A stretch of DNA of 64,000 nt from Paucimonas sp. (GTDB lineage: Bacteria > Pseudomonadota > Gammaproteobacteria > Pseudomonadales > Pseudomonadaceae), in contig JAIRVG010000009.1 in the NCBI GenBank assembly GCA_031253995.1, forward strand, positions 18,723 to 82,722. Reading direction: 5' to 3'. A model generated the notes under the pieces. It was not told the origin of the DNA. It ran no database searches and saw only the letters and a list, made by a program, of their open reading frames with translations. The number at the start of each line of letters is the position of its first letter. The stretch's first letter is position 1. Below are positions 33,876 to 42,303 of this stretch, one piece after another. Position numbers and translations under genes: made by a program.

Positions 33876-35822
33876 TCAGATCCGGAAATGCCCGACCATC
33901 CCCTTCAGCTCCGCCCCCAACTGCGCCAGTTCGATACTCGAACTGGCGTTGCCGCGCATGGCGATCGCCGACTGATCGGCACTGCTGCGGATCTGCGTGA
34001 CGCTGCGGCTGATTTCCTCGGCCACCGAACTCTGCTGCTCGGCCGCCGCGGCGATCTGCTGGTTCATCTGCTGGATCAGTGACACCGCGCTGGCGATGCT
34101 GCCCAGGGCGCTTTCGGTCTGCAGGGCATCGGCCACCGCCAGCTTGACCAGCTCGCCGCTGCCCTGGATCTGCGCCACCGAGGCCTGGGCATTGCTGCGC
34201 AGGCTGCTGACCAGGCGCTCGATCTCGCCGGTGGATTGCTGGGTGCGCTGGGCCAGCGCACGCACTTCGTCCGCCACCACGGCGAAGCCGCGCCCCTGCT
34301 CACCGGCCCGGGCCGCCTCGATGGCGGCGTTGAGGGCCAGCAGGTTGGTCTGCTCGGCGACGCTCTTGATCACTTCCAGTACCGAACCGATGTGCTGGAT
34401 CTCCGCGCTGAGGCTCTCGATGCTGTGGCTGGCGGAGTCCGCGGCGCTGGCCAGGCGCTCGATGCGCTGCATGCTCTGGCGCACCACCTGCTGGCCGCTT
34501 TCCACCTTGCCGTCCGCCGACTGCGCGGCCTGGGCCGCTTCCTCGGCATCGCGGGCGACGCTGTGCACGGTGGCGGTCATCTGCTGCATGGCAGTGGCGA
34601 CCTGGTCGGTCTCGTCCTTCTGGCTGCTGACTTCGCGGTTGGTCTGCTCGGTCACCGCCGACAGGCTGTGGGCGTTGCTGGCGAGCTTGTCGATGCCAGC
34701 CTGCAGGCCGCTGACGATGCCGCTCAGGCCGCTGCCCATCTGCTGCATGGCCAGGAGCAGTTGGCCGACCTCGTCGCGACGGTCGACGGCAATTTCGCCG
34801 CGCAGGTCGCCGGCGGCGATTTCCTGGGCGCGGACGATCACCCGGCGCAGCGGCAGGACGATCGCCCGGGTGATGAGCACCGCCGCGACCACGCCCACCA
34901 GCAGCGCCGCCAGCGACGAGACCAGGATCAGCAGGGCATTGCGCTTCAGTTCCGCCTGCATGGCGGCATCGATGTCGGCATTGATCTGATCGACCCGCTC
35001 GGTCACCTGGTCGGCGCGCGCCTGCAGTTGCTTGCGCAATTGTTCTTCACGGGCCAGCAAGTCGGTGTATTCGCCCAGTTTCTCGCCGAAGCTGGCGATA
35101 TGGGTGGTCACCTCGCCGAGCACGCTCTGGTAGCCGGGATCCTGCACCGTGCCCTTGAGCTGGTCGGCCAGTTGCGCCGCCTGCTCGGCCTGCTCGATGC
35201 GGCCCTGGCGGGCATCCTCGGCACCCTTGCGGTTCTGCTCCAGGCGCACCCGCGCCTCGTCCATGGCCTGCAGCATCAGGCGCGCCACCTGGGCCACCTG
35301 GCCGGCCTGCTCGACGAACTCGGCGCCTTTCTGGCCCTGGGAATCCTTGAGGGTCCAGGTACCGTCGTCAGCCAGTCCGGACTGCAGCACATCGAGGTTG
35401 TTGGCGACGCTGGAGACCGACCAGCTGGCCATGTCCAGCGCCAGCTCCTTGGACTGGGTCAATTCCACGTATTCGTCGAAGGCCTGGCGATAGGCGGTGA
35501 GCGCGCTGCCGACGTCGCTGCCACCCAGCTCCGGCAGTTCCGCGGCCTGGCTGGTCAGCGCCTCGACGCCTTTGCGCAGCGCCTCGGCCTCCTTGGGATC
35601 GGAGCGCTGGGCGTAGCGCTGCTCATGCATGCGCAGCGCCAGCACGCCGTCGTTGAACACGGTGATCTGCTTGAGCCCGTCGAAACGCTGGCCCAGCCCG
35701 TACAACGCGGCGATGCCGATCGCCGCCACCACTGCCGTCAGCAGCAGTACCAGAGTGAATCCAAGCCCCAGCTTGCGGGCCATGCCCAGGTTGGCAAAAC
35801 CGCCATTCGCGCCCGACTTCAT
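33876..35822 (-). CDS. methyl-accepting chemotaxis protein with helical ligand domain
   Basis: A 648-residue chemoreceptor. TM1 at about 15-40, an all-helical periplasmic domain of about 250 residues (40-290), TM2 at about 291-315 ([17 protein letters not shown]), HAMP at about 316-370, then the signalling domain with the conserved hairpin [25 protein letters not shown] (key residues only) near 520-545. The ligand domain length suggests the HBM type, which binds organic acids in Pseudomonas (McpS). No C-terminal CheR pentapeptide. Start at 35822. Next to benE, so an aromatic or organic acid ligand is possible but unproven. Confidence 0.88.
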   Translation of the reverse strand: MKSGANGGFANLGMARKLGLGFTLVLLLTAVVAAIGIAALYGLGQRFDGLKQITVFNDGVLALRMHEQRYAQRSDPKEAEALRKGVEALTSQAAELPELGGSDVGSALTAYRQAFDEYVELTQSKELALDMASWSVSSVANNLDVLQSGLADDGTWTLKDSQGQKGAEFVEQAGQVAQVARLMLQAMDEARVRLEQNRKGAEDARQGRIEQAEQAAQLADQLKGTVQDPGYQSVLGEVTTHIASFGEKLGEYTDLLAREEQLRKQLQARADQVTERVDQINADIDAAMQAELKRNALLILVSSLAALLVGVVAAVLITRAIVLPLRRVIVRAQEIAAGDLRGEIAVDRRDEVGQLLLAMQQMGSGLSGIVSGLQAGIDKLASNAHSLSAVTEQTNREVSSQKDETDQVATAMQQMTATVHSVARDAEEAAQAAQSADGKVESGQQVVRQSMQRIERLASAADSASHSIESLSAEIQHIGSVLEVIKSVAEQTNLLALNAAIEAARAGEQGRGFAVVADEVRALAQRTQQSTGEIERLVSSLRSNAQASVAQIQGSGELVKLAVADALQTESALGSIASAVSLIQQMNQQIAAAAEQQSSVAEEISRSVTQIRSSADQSAIAMRGNASSSIELAQLGAELKGMVGHFRI

Positions 35823-35953
35823 TGTTCGCCGCCCTCTCCTGCTGCCCTTGGAAAACGTGCCGGATATCCAAGGGTGCAGAGTGGCAATGGCATTGGCGAG
35901 TGCACAAGACACCCCTGTCGCAATAATGGCAAAAAGCTAGGGAGTCGTCGTTT

Positions 35954-37366
35954 TCAGGAAGCTGGAGGTCGTCGCGACGATGCTTGCGAGACGGCCTGGA
36001 AAAACGCCTGGGCACGCAGGTCGCGGGCATAGGCGACGTTGATGCGCAGCCAGTCGCTGTCGCGGCCTTGCGGGTCGAAAGCGGAGCCCGGTGAGAGTAG
36101 TACACCTTCGGCCTGGGCGATGCGTTGCAGGCAGGAAAAATCCGCACCCGGGTAGCGGGTCCAGACGAACATGCCGCCATAGGGCTCGGCGAAGACCTCC
36201 CAGCCATTGGCCTCCAGCAGGCGCAAGGCACTGGCCATGTGCTCCGCCAGACGCAGCCGCAGGCGCTGCACGCTCTTGCGGTACACGCCGCTGCCGAGCA
36301 GGTGCGCTACCACTTGTTCGGCGAAGCGCGAGGCACCGATGCCGGTGATCATCTTCACCTCGGCCAGTTGCGCCACCAGTCCGGCATCGGCCACCAGGTA
36401 GCCGACCCGCAGCGAACTGCTGAGGGTCTTGGAAAAGCTCGCCAGGTAGATCACCCGTTGCTGGCTGTCGAGGGTGGCCAGGCGGGTCGCCGGGCCTTCC
36501 TGGAAGTCTGCGTAGATGTCGTCCTCGATGATCCGCAGGTCATGTTCGCCGGCCAGCTCCAGCAGGCGCTGGGCGCTGCGGGGGCTGAGGCTGGTACCGG
36601 TGGGGTTCTGGTACAGGCTGTTGAGGAACAGGTAGCGCGGACGATGCTCGTTCAGCAGCCCGGCCAGGACATCGAGGTCCGGCCCCTGCGCCGTGCGCCG
36701 GACCTCCAGCATGCGCACGCCATGCAGGCGCAGCAGGTTGTACAGGTTGTAGTAACCGGGACGTTCCACCAGCACCGTGTCGCCGGGCTTGAGCAGAGTG
36801 CGCACCAGCAGGTCGAGGGCCTGGCTGGCGCCCTGGGTGGCGAGGATCTGTTCCGGCTGCACCTGGATACCGAGCAACCCCAGGCGCTTGCGCACCTGCT
36901 GACGCAATGCGGTCAGGCCCAGGGGCGGGCCGTAGCCGAACAGGTCCTGGTCGGCGCCGCGGCTGACCTGGCGAATCGCCTGGGCGATCTCCTCGCTCTG
37001 CCGCCAGTTGCCCGGCAGCCAGCCGCAGCCGAGCCGCAGCAGGTCTTCCTGCTCGTCGCTGAACAGGCGCCAGCGTCCCTCGGCGCCCTCGTCCCAGGCC
37101 GGTTCCTCGGCAAAGGGTGCCTGGCCCCGACGCTCGGCGACGAAGAATCCCACGCCGTGCCGCGCCTCCAGCCAACCTTGGGACACCAGCCGGTCATAGG
37201 CCTCGATGGCACAGGACTGGCTGACCCCCTGCTCGCGCACCAGATGGCGGATCGACGGCAGGCGGGTGCCGGGACGCAGGCGCTGGTCGCTGATCCAGTG
37301 GCGCAGGCTATCGGTCAGTTGCTGCACCAGGGGCATGGCCGATTGGCGGTCGAGGTTCAGTTTCAT
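35954..37366 (-). CDS. MocR/PdxR-type regulator (GntR helix-turn-helix plus aminotransferase-like domain)
   Basis: A 470-residue protein: N-terminal GntR winged helix (about 1-75, SLRHWISDQRLRPGTRLPSIRHLVREQGVSQ), a linker, and a fold-type I aminotransferase-like domain (about 110-460) with the PLP lysine in SFSKTLSSSLRVGY near residue 312. MocR regulators sense PLP or amino-acid adducts. It is divergent from the MFS gene at 37483, which it probably controls. The class contains PdxR, GabR and TauR; sub-family not resolved here. Confidence 0.92.
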   Translation of the reverse strand: MKLNLDRQSAMPLVQQLTDSLRHWISDQRLRPGTRLPSIRHLVREQGVSQSCAIEAYDRLVSQGWLEARHGVGFFVAERRGQAPFAEEPAWDEGAEGRWRLFSDEQEDLLRLGCGWLPGNWRQSEEIAQAIRQVSRGADQDLFGYGPPLGLTALRQQVRKRLGLLGIQVQPEQILATQGASQALDLLVRTLLKPGDTVLVERPGYYNLYNLLRLHGVRMLEVRRTAQGPDLDVLAGLLNEHRPRYLFLNSLYQNPTGTSLSPRSAQRLLELAGEHDLRIIEDDIYADFQEGPATRLATLDSQQRVIYLASFSKTLSSSLRVGYLVADAGLVAQLAEVKMITGIGASRFAEQVVAHLLGSGVYRKSVQRLRLRLAEHMASALRLLEANGWEVFAEPYGGMFVWTRYPGADFSCLQRIAQAEGVLLSPGSAFDPQGRDSDWLRINVAYARDLRAQAFFQAVSQASSRRPPAS

Positions 37367-37386
37367 GGCGCGAAGTGTTCGGTTGT

Positions 37387-37396
37387 TTTGGCCAAA
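37387..37396. promoter_or_regulatory. palindrome in the MocR/MFS intergenic region
   Basis: TTTGGCCAAA, a perfect 10-bp palindrome 21 bp upstream of the MocR start and 87 bp from the MFS start. It could be the MocR operator or an accident. The regulator's neighbourhood is the only support. Confidence 0.3.
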
Positions 37397-37482
37397 CAGT
37401 TAATCACAAAAGCCTCAAGGCTGTGTCTTTCGCCATTGCGGACACCTCCGGACAATCGAAGGCGTCATTCAAGGAGAACCCC

Positions 37483-38652
37483 ATGATCAGCCGCCACGCT
37501 TCCACCACACTGGCCTTCGCCCTGTGCCTGGTGACCTTCGCCGTCAACCTCCAGGCTCCGCTGTATACCGCTTATACGGCCTTGTCCGGCCAGGGCGCGG
37601 CGGCCACGGCGGTGGCGTTCTCCGGCTATGTGATCGGCGTCTTGCCGGTGCTGTTGCTGCTGGGTGGGCTGGCGGACCGGGTCGGGCACAAGCGCCTGAT
37701 CGTCGCGGCGCTGCTCCTGTCGATGGCGGCCACCGTGCTGATGCTGATGGCCCCGGGCCTGACCAGCCTCGCCTGCGCCCGCACCCTGCTCGGGGTCGGC
37801 ACGGCACTGGCGTCGGCCACCGGCACGGCGTACATGTGCGAGCTGCTGCAAGGTAGCGACAGCCGCGCCGCGGCGAACCGGGTCACCGCCAGCACGTCGC
37901 TGGGTTTCGGCCTGGGTGCGGCGGTCACCAGCCTGTTCCTGTTGCAGGGACCGAGCCTGGCACCGGGCAGTTTCCCCCTGCACCTGGGCCTGGCCCTGGT
38001 CGCGCTGCTGGCGGTACTGCGCCTGCCGGATCCGGCGCCACGCCGCTCCACGCCGTTGCTACGCCTGCCCTTCTACCCGGCTGGCAGCCTGCCCTATGGC
38101 CTGGCGATCCTGCTGGCCTGGGCTTGTGTCGGCCTGGTGATCGCCCTGATGCCGTCGATCCTGGCGCGCCATGAACTGGCAAACTGGTCGGGGCTTTCGA
38201 CCTTCTGCGTGATCAGTTGCGGCTTGCTGTTCCAGCCACTGGCCCGGCGCATGACGTCGAACCGCTCTACCCTGCTCGGGCTGCTGGTCCTGCCGTGCAG
38301 CTACGTCGTATTGGCCTGGGGCGCGCACGGTGGCGTGCTGGCGGCGGTGTTGCTGGGGGCGATCGGTGCCAGCAGCGCCTGCTACGGCTTCATCTACCTG
38401 GGTGGGTTGTCGGCGGTGAATGCCCTGGCCGGCGCAGAAAAGACCCGCGCCAGCGCCGGATTCTTCCTGCTGGCGTATCTCGGTTTCAGCCTGCCGGTGA
38501 TCTTCACCGGCCTGCTCGCCGACCGCTTTGGCGCCGGCACCGCGCTGGCGCTGTTCGGTGCCCTGCTGCTGCTCGGCTGCCTGGCGGTGGCTGGCGCACT
38601 GCTGCGCGCCAGCCGCAACACCAGGATCCAGGCGTTGCTACAGGTCAGATAG
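37483..38652 (+). CDS. MFS transporter, probably regulated by the divergent MocR
   Basis: A 389-residue 12-helix transporter (N-terminus TLAFALCLVTFAVNLQAPLYTAY), with the family loop GGLADRVGHKRL near residues 61-72. The ATG at 37483 follows AAGGAG at 37471-37476. The 3' end overlaps the convergent SDR gene by 8 bp. The MocR neighbour suggests an amino-acid or amine-related substrate, but nothing in the sequence identifies it. Confidence 0.85.
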   Translation: MISRHASTTLAFALCLVTFAVNLQAPLYTAYTALSGQGAAATAVAFSGYVIGVLPVLLLLGGLADRVGHKRLIVAALLLSMAATVLMLMAPGLTSLACARTLLGVGTALASATGTAYMCELLQGSDSRAAANRVTASTSLGFGLGAAVTSLFLLQGPSLAPGSFPLHLGLALVALLAVLRLPDPAPRRSTPLLRLPFYPAGSLPYGLAILLAWACVGLVIALMPSILARHELANWSGLSTFCVISCGLLFQPLARRMTSNRSTLLGLLVLPCSYVVLAWGAHGGVLAAVLLGAIGASSACYGFIYLGGLSAVNALAGAEKTRASAGFFLLAYLGFSLPVIFTGLLADRFGAGTALALFGALLLLGCLAVAGALLRASRNTRIQALLQVR

Positions 38653-39406
38653 CAGTGGCGCCGCCGTCTACGGTCAAGGCATGGCCAGTGGTGAAGGCCG
38701 CGCCATCGCTGCACAGGTAGAGCACGGCGGCAGCGATTTCCTCGACCTTGCCGATGCGCCCCACCGGGTGCATCGCCGCGGCGAACTCGGCCTTGCGCGG
38801 ATCCGCCTCGTAGGCACGGCGGAACATGTCGGTGTCGATCACCGCCGGACACACCGCGTTGACGCGGATCTGCTTCTTCGCATACTCGATGGCGGCGGAC
38901 TTGGTCAGACCGATCACCGCATGCTTGGACGCCGCGTAGATGCTCATCTTCGGCGCCGCGCCAAGGCCGGCGACCGAGGCGGTGTTGACGATAGCCCCGC
39001 CGCCCTGGGCCAGCATCAGCGGCAACTGGTACTTCATGCACAGCCACACGCCCTTGACGTTGACGCCCATGATCGCGTCGAACTCGGCTTCGCTGCCTTC
39101 GGCCAGGCGGCCCTGCTCGATCTCGATACCGGCGTTGTTGAAGGCGTAGTCCAGGCGGCCGTAGGCTTCGACGGTACGCGCCATCAGTTGCTGCACGTCC
39201 GCATCCCTGGTCACGTTGCACGGCACGAACAGCGCGTCTCCGCCCGCCGCACGGATCGCCGCCACCGTGGCTTCGCCACCGGCCACATCGAGGTCGGCGA
39301 CCACCACTTTCAAGCCTTCTGCGGCGAATGCCTGGGCCGTGGCCCGACCGATACCCGCGGCGGCGCCGGTGACCAGGGCGACCTGGCCGCTGAATGTCAT
39401 GCTCAT
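38645..39406 (-). CDS. short-chain dehydrogenase/reductase
   Basis: A 253-residue classical SDR. TGAAAGIG near residues 13-20, NNAG near 90-93, and Ser144-Tyr157-Lys161 (YAASK) are complete, so an active NAD(P)-dependent oxidoreductase is expected. The ATG at 39406 is preceded by AGGAG on the complement (39412-39416). A second in-frame ATG is at 39400. Many SDRs of this type act on small alcohols or glucose; the substrate is unknown. Confidence 0.9.
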   Translation of the reverse strand: MSMTFSGQVALVTGAAAGIGRATAQAFAAEGLKVVVADLDVAGGEATVAAIRAAGGDALFVPCNVTRDADVQQLMARTVEAYGRLDYAFNNAGIEIEQGRLAEGSEAEFDAIMGVNVKGVWLCMKYQLPLMLAQGGGAIVNTASVAGLGAAPKMSIYAASKHAVIGLTKSAAIEYAKKQIRVNAVCPAVIDTDMFRRAYEADPRKAEFAAAMHPVGRIGKVEEIAAAVLYLCSDGAAFTTGHALTVDGGATAI

Positions 39407-39635
39407 CGATAGCTCCTGCAACAAGGTGGGGACAGTGGCGAGAGTCTAGTCAGGCGGCGTCGCGCTTGGGCAGCATCATCAAGGCGCCGGTTGAAGTACC
39501 ATGCGAAGCGATGATTATCCCTGCCCGCCTTCATCATCCTGCTGGATGCCCGGGTATTCGCTGCGGCGCACGAGCTTGCCGAAGGCGCCATCAGGGTCTA
39601 TCACAAGACTTTTGCCCAACCTTCGCGAGGCTTCC

Positions 39636-40640
39636 ATGACTGCCCAGACCAACCGCCGCTTCCTGCTCGCCAAACGCCCGGTGGGCGCCGTGACCCGGGA
39701 CGACTTCAGCTTCGAACAGGTACCGGTGGGCGAGCCCGCCGACGGCCAGGTGCTGGTGAAGAACCTGTACCTGTCCCTCGACCCGGCCATGCGCGGCTGG
39801 ATGAACGAAGGCAAGTCGTACATTCCGCCGGTGGGCCTGGGCCAGGTGATGCGCGCCCTTGGCGTCGGTGAAGTGATCGCCTCACGCAACCCGAAATTCG
39901 CCGTCGGCGATCACGTGAACGGCGCCCTCGGCGTCCAGGACTACTTCCTCGGCGAGCCACAGGGCTTCTACAAGGTCGATCCGAAGCTGGTGCCGCTGCC
40001 GCGCTATCTGTCGGCACTGGGCATGACCGGGATGACCGCCTACTTCGCCCTGCTCGATGTCGGCCAGCCGAAGGCCGGTGACACCGTGGTGATTTCCGGC
40101 GCCGCCGGCGCGGTGGGCAGCATCGCCGGGCAGATCGCCAGGATCAAGGGCTGCCGCGTGGTGGGGATCGCCGGCGGTGCGGAAAAATGCCAGTACCTGA
40201 AGGACGAACTGGGCTTCGACGGCACCATCGACTACAAGGCCGAGGATGTGCTCGAAGGCCTCAAGCGCGAATGCCCGAAAGGCGTGGACGTGTACTTCGA
40301 CAACGTCGGCGGCGACATCCTCGACGCGGTGCTCAGCCGCCTGAACCTCAAGGCGCGGGTAGTGATCTGCGGCGCCATCAGCCAGTACAACAACAAGCAG
40401 GCGGTGAAAGGCCCGGCCAACTACCTGGCGCTGCTGGTCAACCGCGCACGCATGGAAGGCTTCGTGGTGATGGACTATGTCGCGCAGTACGCCGCGGCAG
40501 GCCAGGAAATCGCCGGATGGCTGGCGAGTGGCAAGCTGAAGAGCAAGGAGGATGTGGTGGAAGGGCTGGAGACCTTCCCCGAGACGCTGTTGAAGCTGTT
40601 CAGCGGGGAGAACTTCGGCAAGCTGGTGCTGAAGGTCTGA
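39636..40640 (+). CDS. NADP-dependent oxidoreductase, CurA/zinc-free MDR type
   Basis: A 334-residue medium-chain reductase without zinc ligands: Rossmann motif GAAGAVGSIAGQIA near 152-165 and the signature YFDNVGGDILDAVL near 221-234. It resembles CurA (curcumin/alkenal reductase) and leukotriene-B4 dehydrogenase-like enzymes that reduce alpha,beta-unsaturated carbonyls using NADPH. The ATG at 39636 follows GCGAGGC. Probably a stress or detoxification reductase. The terminator at 40645 separates it from pyrF. Confidence 0.9.
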   Translation: MTAQTNRRFLLAKRPVGAVTRDDFSFEQVPVGEPADGQVLVKNLYLSLDPAMRGWMNEGKSYIPPVGLGQVMRALGVGEVIASRNPKFAVGDHVNGALGVQDYFLGEPQGFYKVDPKLVPLPRYLSALGMTGMTAYFALLDVGQPKAGDTVVISGAAGAVGSIAGQIARIKGCRVVGIAGGAEKCQYLKDELGFDGTIDYKAEDVLEGLKRECPKGVDVYFDNVGGDILDAVLSRLNLKARVVICGAISQYNNKQAVKGPANYLALLVNRARMEGFVVMDYVAQYAAAGQEIAGWLASGKLKSKEDVVEGLETFPETLLKLFSGENFGKLVLKV

Positions 40641-40644
40641 AACG

Positions 40645-40670
40645 AAACAGGGCCCTTGCGGGCCCTGTTT
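40645..40670. terminator. bidirectional terminator between oxidoreductase and pyrF
   Basis: AAACAGGGCCC-TTGC-GGGCCCTGTTT, an 11-bp perfect stem with a run of A on one side and T on the other, between two convergent genes. Confidence 0.9.
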
Positions 40671-40676
40671 CTTGTG

Positions 40677-41378
40677 TTAGCCGCGAATTTCCGCGACAAC
40701 AGCAGCCAGCGCCTGGGCCGGGTCGGCGGCCTGGCTGATCGGACGGCCGATCACCAGGTAGTCGGAGCCGGCGTCCAGGGCCTGGCGCGGGGTGAGGATG
40801 CGGCGCTGGTCGTCCTGGGCGCTGCCAGCCGGACGGATGCCCGGGGTCACCAGTTGCAGCGACGGGTGCGCCGCCTTCAGTGCCGGCGCTTCCAGGGCCG
40901 AGCAGACCAGGCCGTCCATGCCGGCCTTCTCCGCCAGCGCGGCCAGGCGCAGCACCTGCTCCTGCGGTTCGATATCCAGGCCGATACCGGCCAGGTCCTC
41001 GCGCTCCATGCTGGTCAGCACGGTCACGCCGATCAGCAGCGGCTGCGGGCCGCTGCGCTTGGCCAGCTCTTCGCGGCAGGCCGACATCATGCGCAGGCCG
41101 CCGGAGCAATGCACGTTGACCATCCACACGCCCATCTCGGCCGCAGCCTTGACCGCCATCGCCGTGGTGTTGGGGATGTCGTGGAATTTCAGGTCGAGGA
41201 ACACTTCGAAGCCCTTGGCGCACAGGGTCTCGACGATGCCGGAAGCGCTGCTGGTGAACAGCTCCTTGCCAACCTTCACCCGGCACAGCGCAGGGTCCAG
41301 CTGATCGGCCAGCTTCAGGGCGGCGTCACGGGTGGGGAAATCCAGGGCGACAATCAGGGGCGTCTGGCAGGCGGACAT
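40677..41378 (-). CDS. pyrF: orotidine 5'-phosphate decarboxylase
   Basis: A 233-residue enzyme that makes UMP from OMP. The catalytic DxKxxD motif is complete ([11 protein letters not shown]: Asp62, Lys64, Asp67), and the C-terminal [12 protein letters not shown] and DYLVIGRPI are the phosphate loop. Length and start (41378) match other pyrF genes. In Pseudomonas pyrF sits near the O-antigen end as here. Confidence 0.96.
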   Translation of the reverse strand: MSACQTPLIVALDFPTRDAALKLADQLDPALCRVKVGKELFTSSASGIVETLCAKGFEVFLDLKFHDIPNTTAMAVKAAAEMGVWMVNVHCSGGLRMMSACREELAKRSGPQPLLIGVTVLTSMEREDLAGIGLDIEPQEQVLRLAALAEKAGMDGLVCSALEAPALKAAHPSLQLVTPGIRPAGSAQDDQRRILTPRQALDAGSDYLVIGRPISQAADPAQALAAVVAEIRG

Positions 41379-41556
41379 GGGCAGGGTCTCTTGGCAAGTC
41401 GAAAACGGCGCGCATTGTAAACGATGCGGCGCTGCAACGGGGGCCGGTGATCGCAAATCAACAGGTGGCAGGCGCGACCCTATAATTGAACCAACACGCG
41501 TATTTTTTACTCGATATTACAGATACGGCCCGATTGCCGTACGAAGGAGGAACGTC

Positions 41557-41724
41557 ATGCCCTGGTACGCCTGGTTGATTCTGCTGGTGGCGATTGGCTC
41601 GATCGTGGGTGGACTGATGATGCTCAGGGATACTGCGAAGAAGTTGCCGTTGACGGATGAACAGCTCAAGCGGGTTCATGAGCGAAATGCGGAAATGGAT
41701 GCCAAGGAGGCGCAGGATCGTTGA
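41557..41724 (+). CDS. DUF2897-family small membrane protein
   Basis: A 55-residue protein with one membrane helix (WYAWLILLVAIGSIVGGLMML, about 3-23) and a charged helical tail (KRVHERNAEMDAKEAQ). The start at 41557 is preceded by AAGGAGG at 41544-41550. DUF2897 is a small Pseudomonas/gamma-proteobacterial family of unknown role. Confidence 0.8.
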   Translation: MPWYAWLILLVAIGSIVGGLMMLRDTAKKLPLTDEQLKRVHERNAEMDAKEAQDR

Positions 41725-41738
41725 GTGCGGTACATGAA

Positions 41739-41765
41739 AAAGGCCGATCTGCATGATCGGCCTTT
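41739..41765. terminator. bidirectional terminator
   Basis: AAAGGCCGATC-TGCAT-GATCGGCCTTT, an 11-bp stem with A/T flanks between the convergent DUF2897 and comEA-like genes. Confidence 0.9.
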
Positions 41766-41777
41766 CCTCGGGTTGAC

Positions 41778-42095
41778 TCAGTTAACCGTCAATTTGTCGC
41801 GATTGCGCTCCAGTAATGCCTTACCGATACCCTTGATCTCCAGCAGCTCGTCTACCGAGGCGAAGTCCCCATTTTCTTCGCGATAAGCGACGATAGCGTC
41901 AGCCTTGGCCTTGCCGATACCACTCAGTTGGCTTTGCAGGGTTGCGGCGTCCGCCTTGTTCAGGTTCAGCGGAGCCGACTGAACTTCGCCAGCAACCATG
42001 ACCGCAGGGGCTGGTGCACTGGGTGCAGCACTGAGCGGCAGGGAGATGGCGCCGATCAGGGCGAATACGAGCGAAGCGAAATAAGCGTGGCGCAT
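41778..42095 (-). CDS. ComEA-like helix-hairpin-helix DNA-binding protein
   Basis: A 105-residue exported protein: signal peptide about 1-24 (ending LSAAP), then a helix-hairpin-helix domain from about 45 to 105 with LNLNKADAATLQSQLSGIGKAKADAI and EIKGIGKALLERN. ComEA proteins bind DNA in the periplasm during natural transformation. AAGGAG precedes the ATG at 42095. It lies just after the O-antigen locus, as in other pseudomonads. Competence function in this organism is not shown. Confidence 0.88.
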   Translation of the reverse strand: MRHAYFASLVFALIGAISLPLSAAPSAPAPAVMVAGEVQSAPLNLNKADAATLQSQLSGIGKAKADAIVAYREENGDFASVDELLEIKGIGKALLERNRDKLTVN

Positions 42096-42257
42096 GGATG
42101 AAACTCCTTGAGTTCGGAATGACGAGGGCAGCTTTTCCTTGGCTGCCACTCAAACCTAGTCCGTCATCGGAAAGCTTCAAACCAGCATTCTTTACCAAAT
42201 TTGAAAATCGGCGGTTCGAGCAGGAGGCAGGCTCACACCTTCCTGGCGCACACAAAA

Positions 42258-42281
42258 GAAAAGGCAGCTCCAGGAGCTGCC
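42258..42281 (-). terminator. Rho-independent terminator of the O-antigen gene cluster
   Basis: On the minus strand GGCAGCTCC-T-GGAGCTGCC (9-bp stem) is followed by TTTTCTTTTG, 23 bp after the wbpM stop. Confidence 0.9.
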
Positions 42282-42303
42282 TCTCTTCATGTTGCGCTGC
42301 GCC

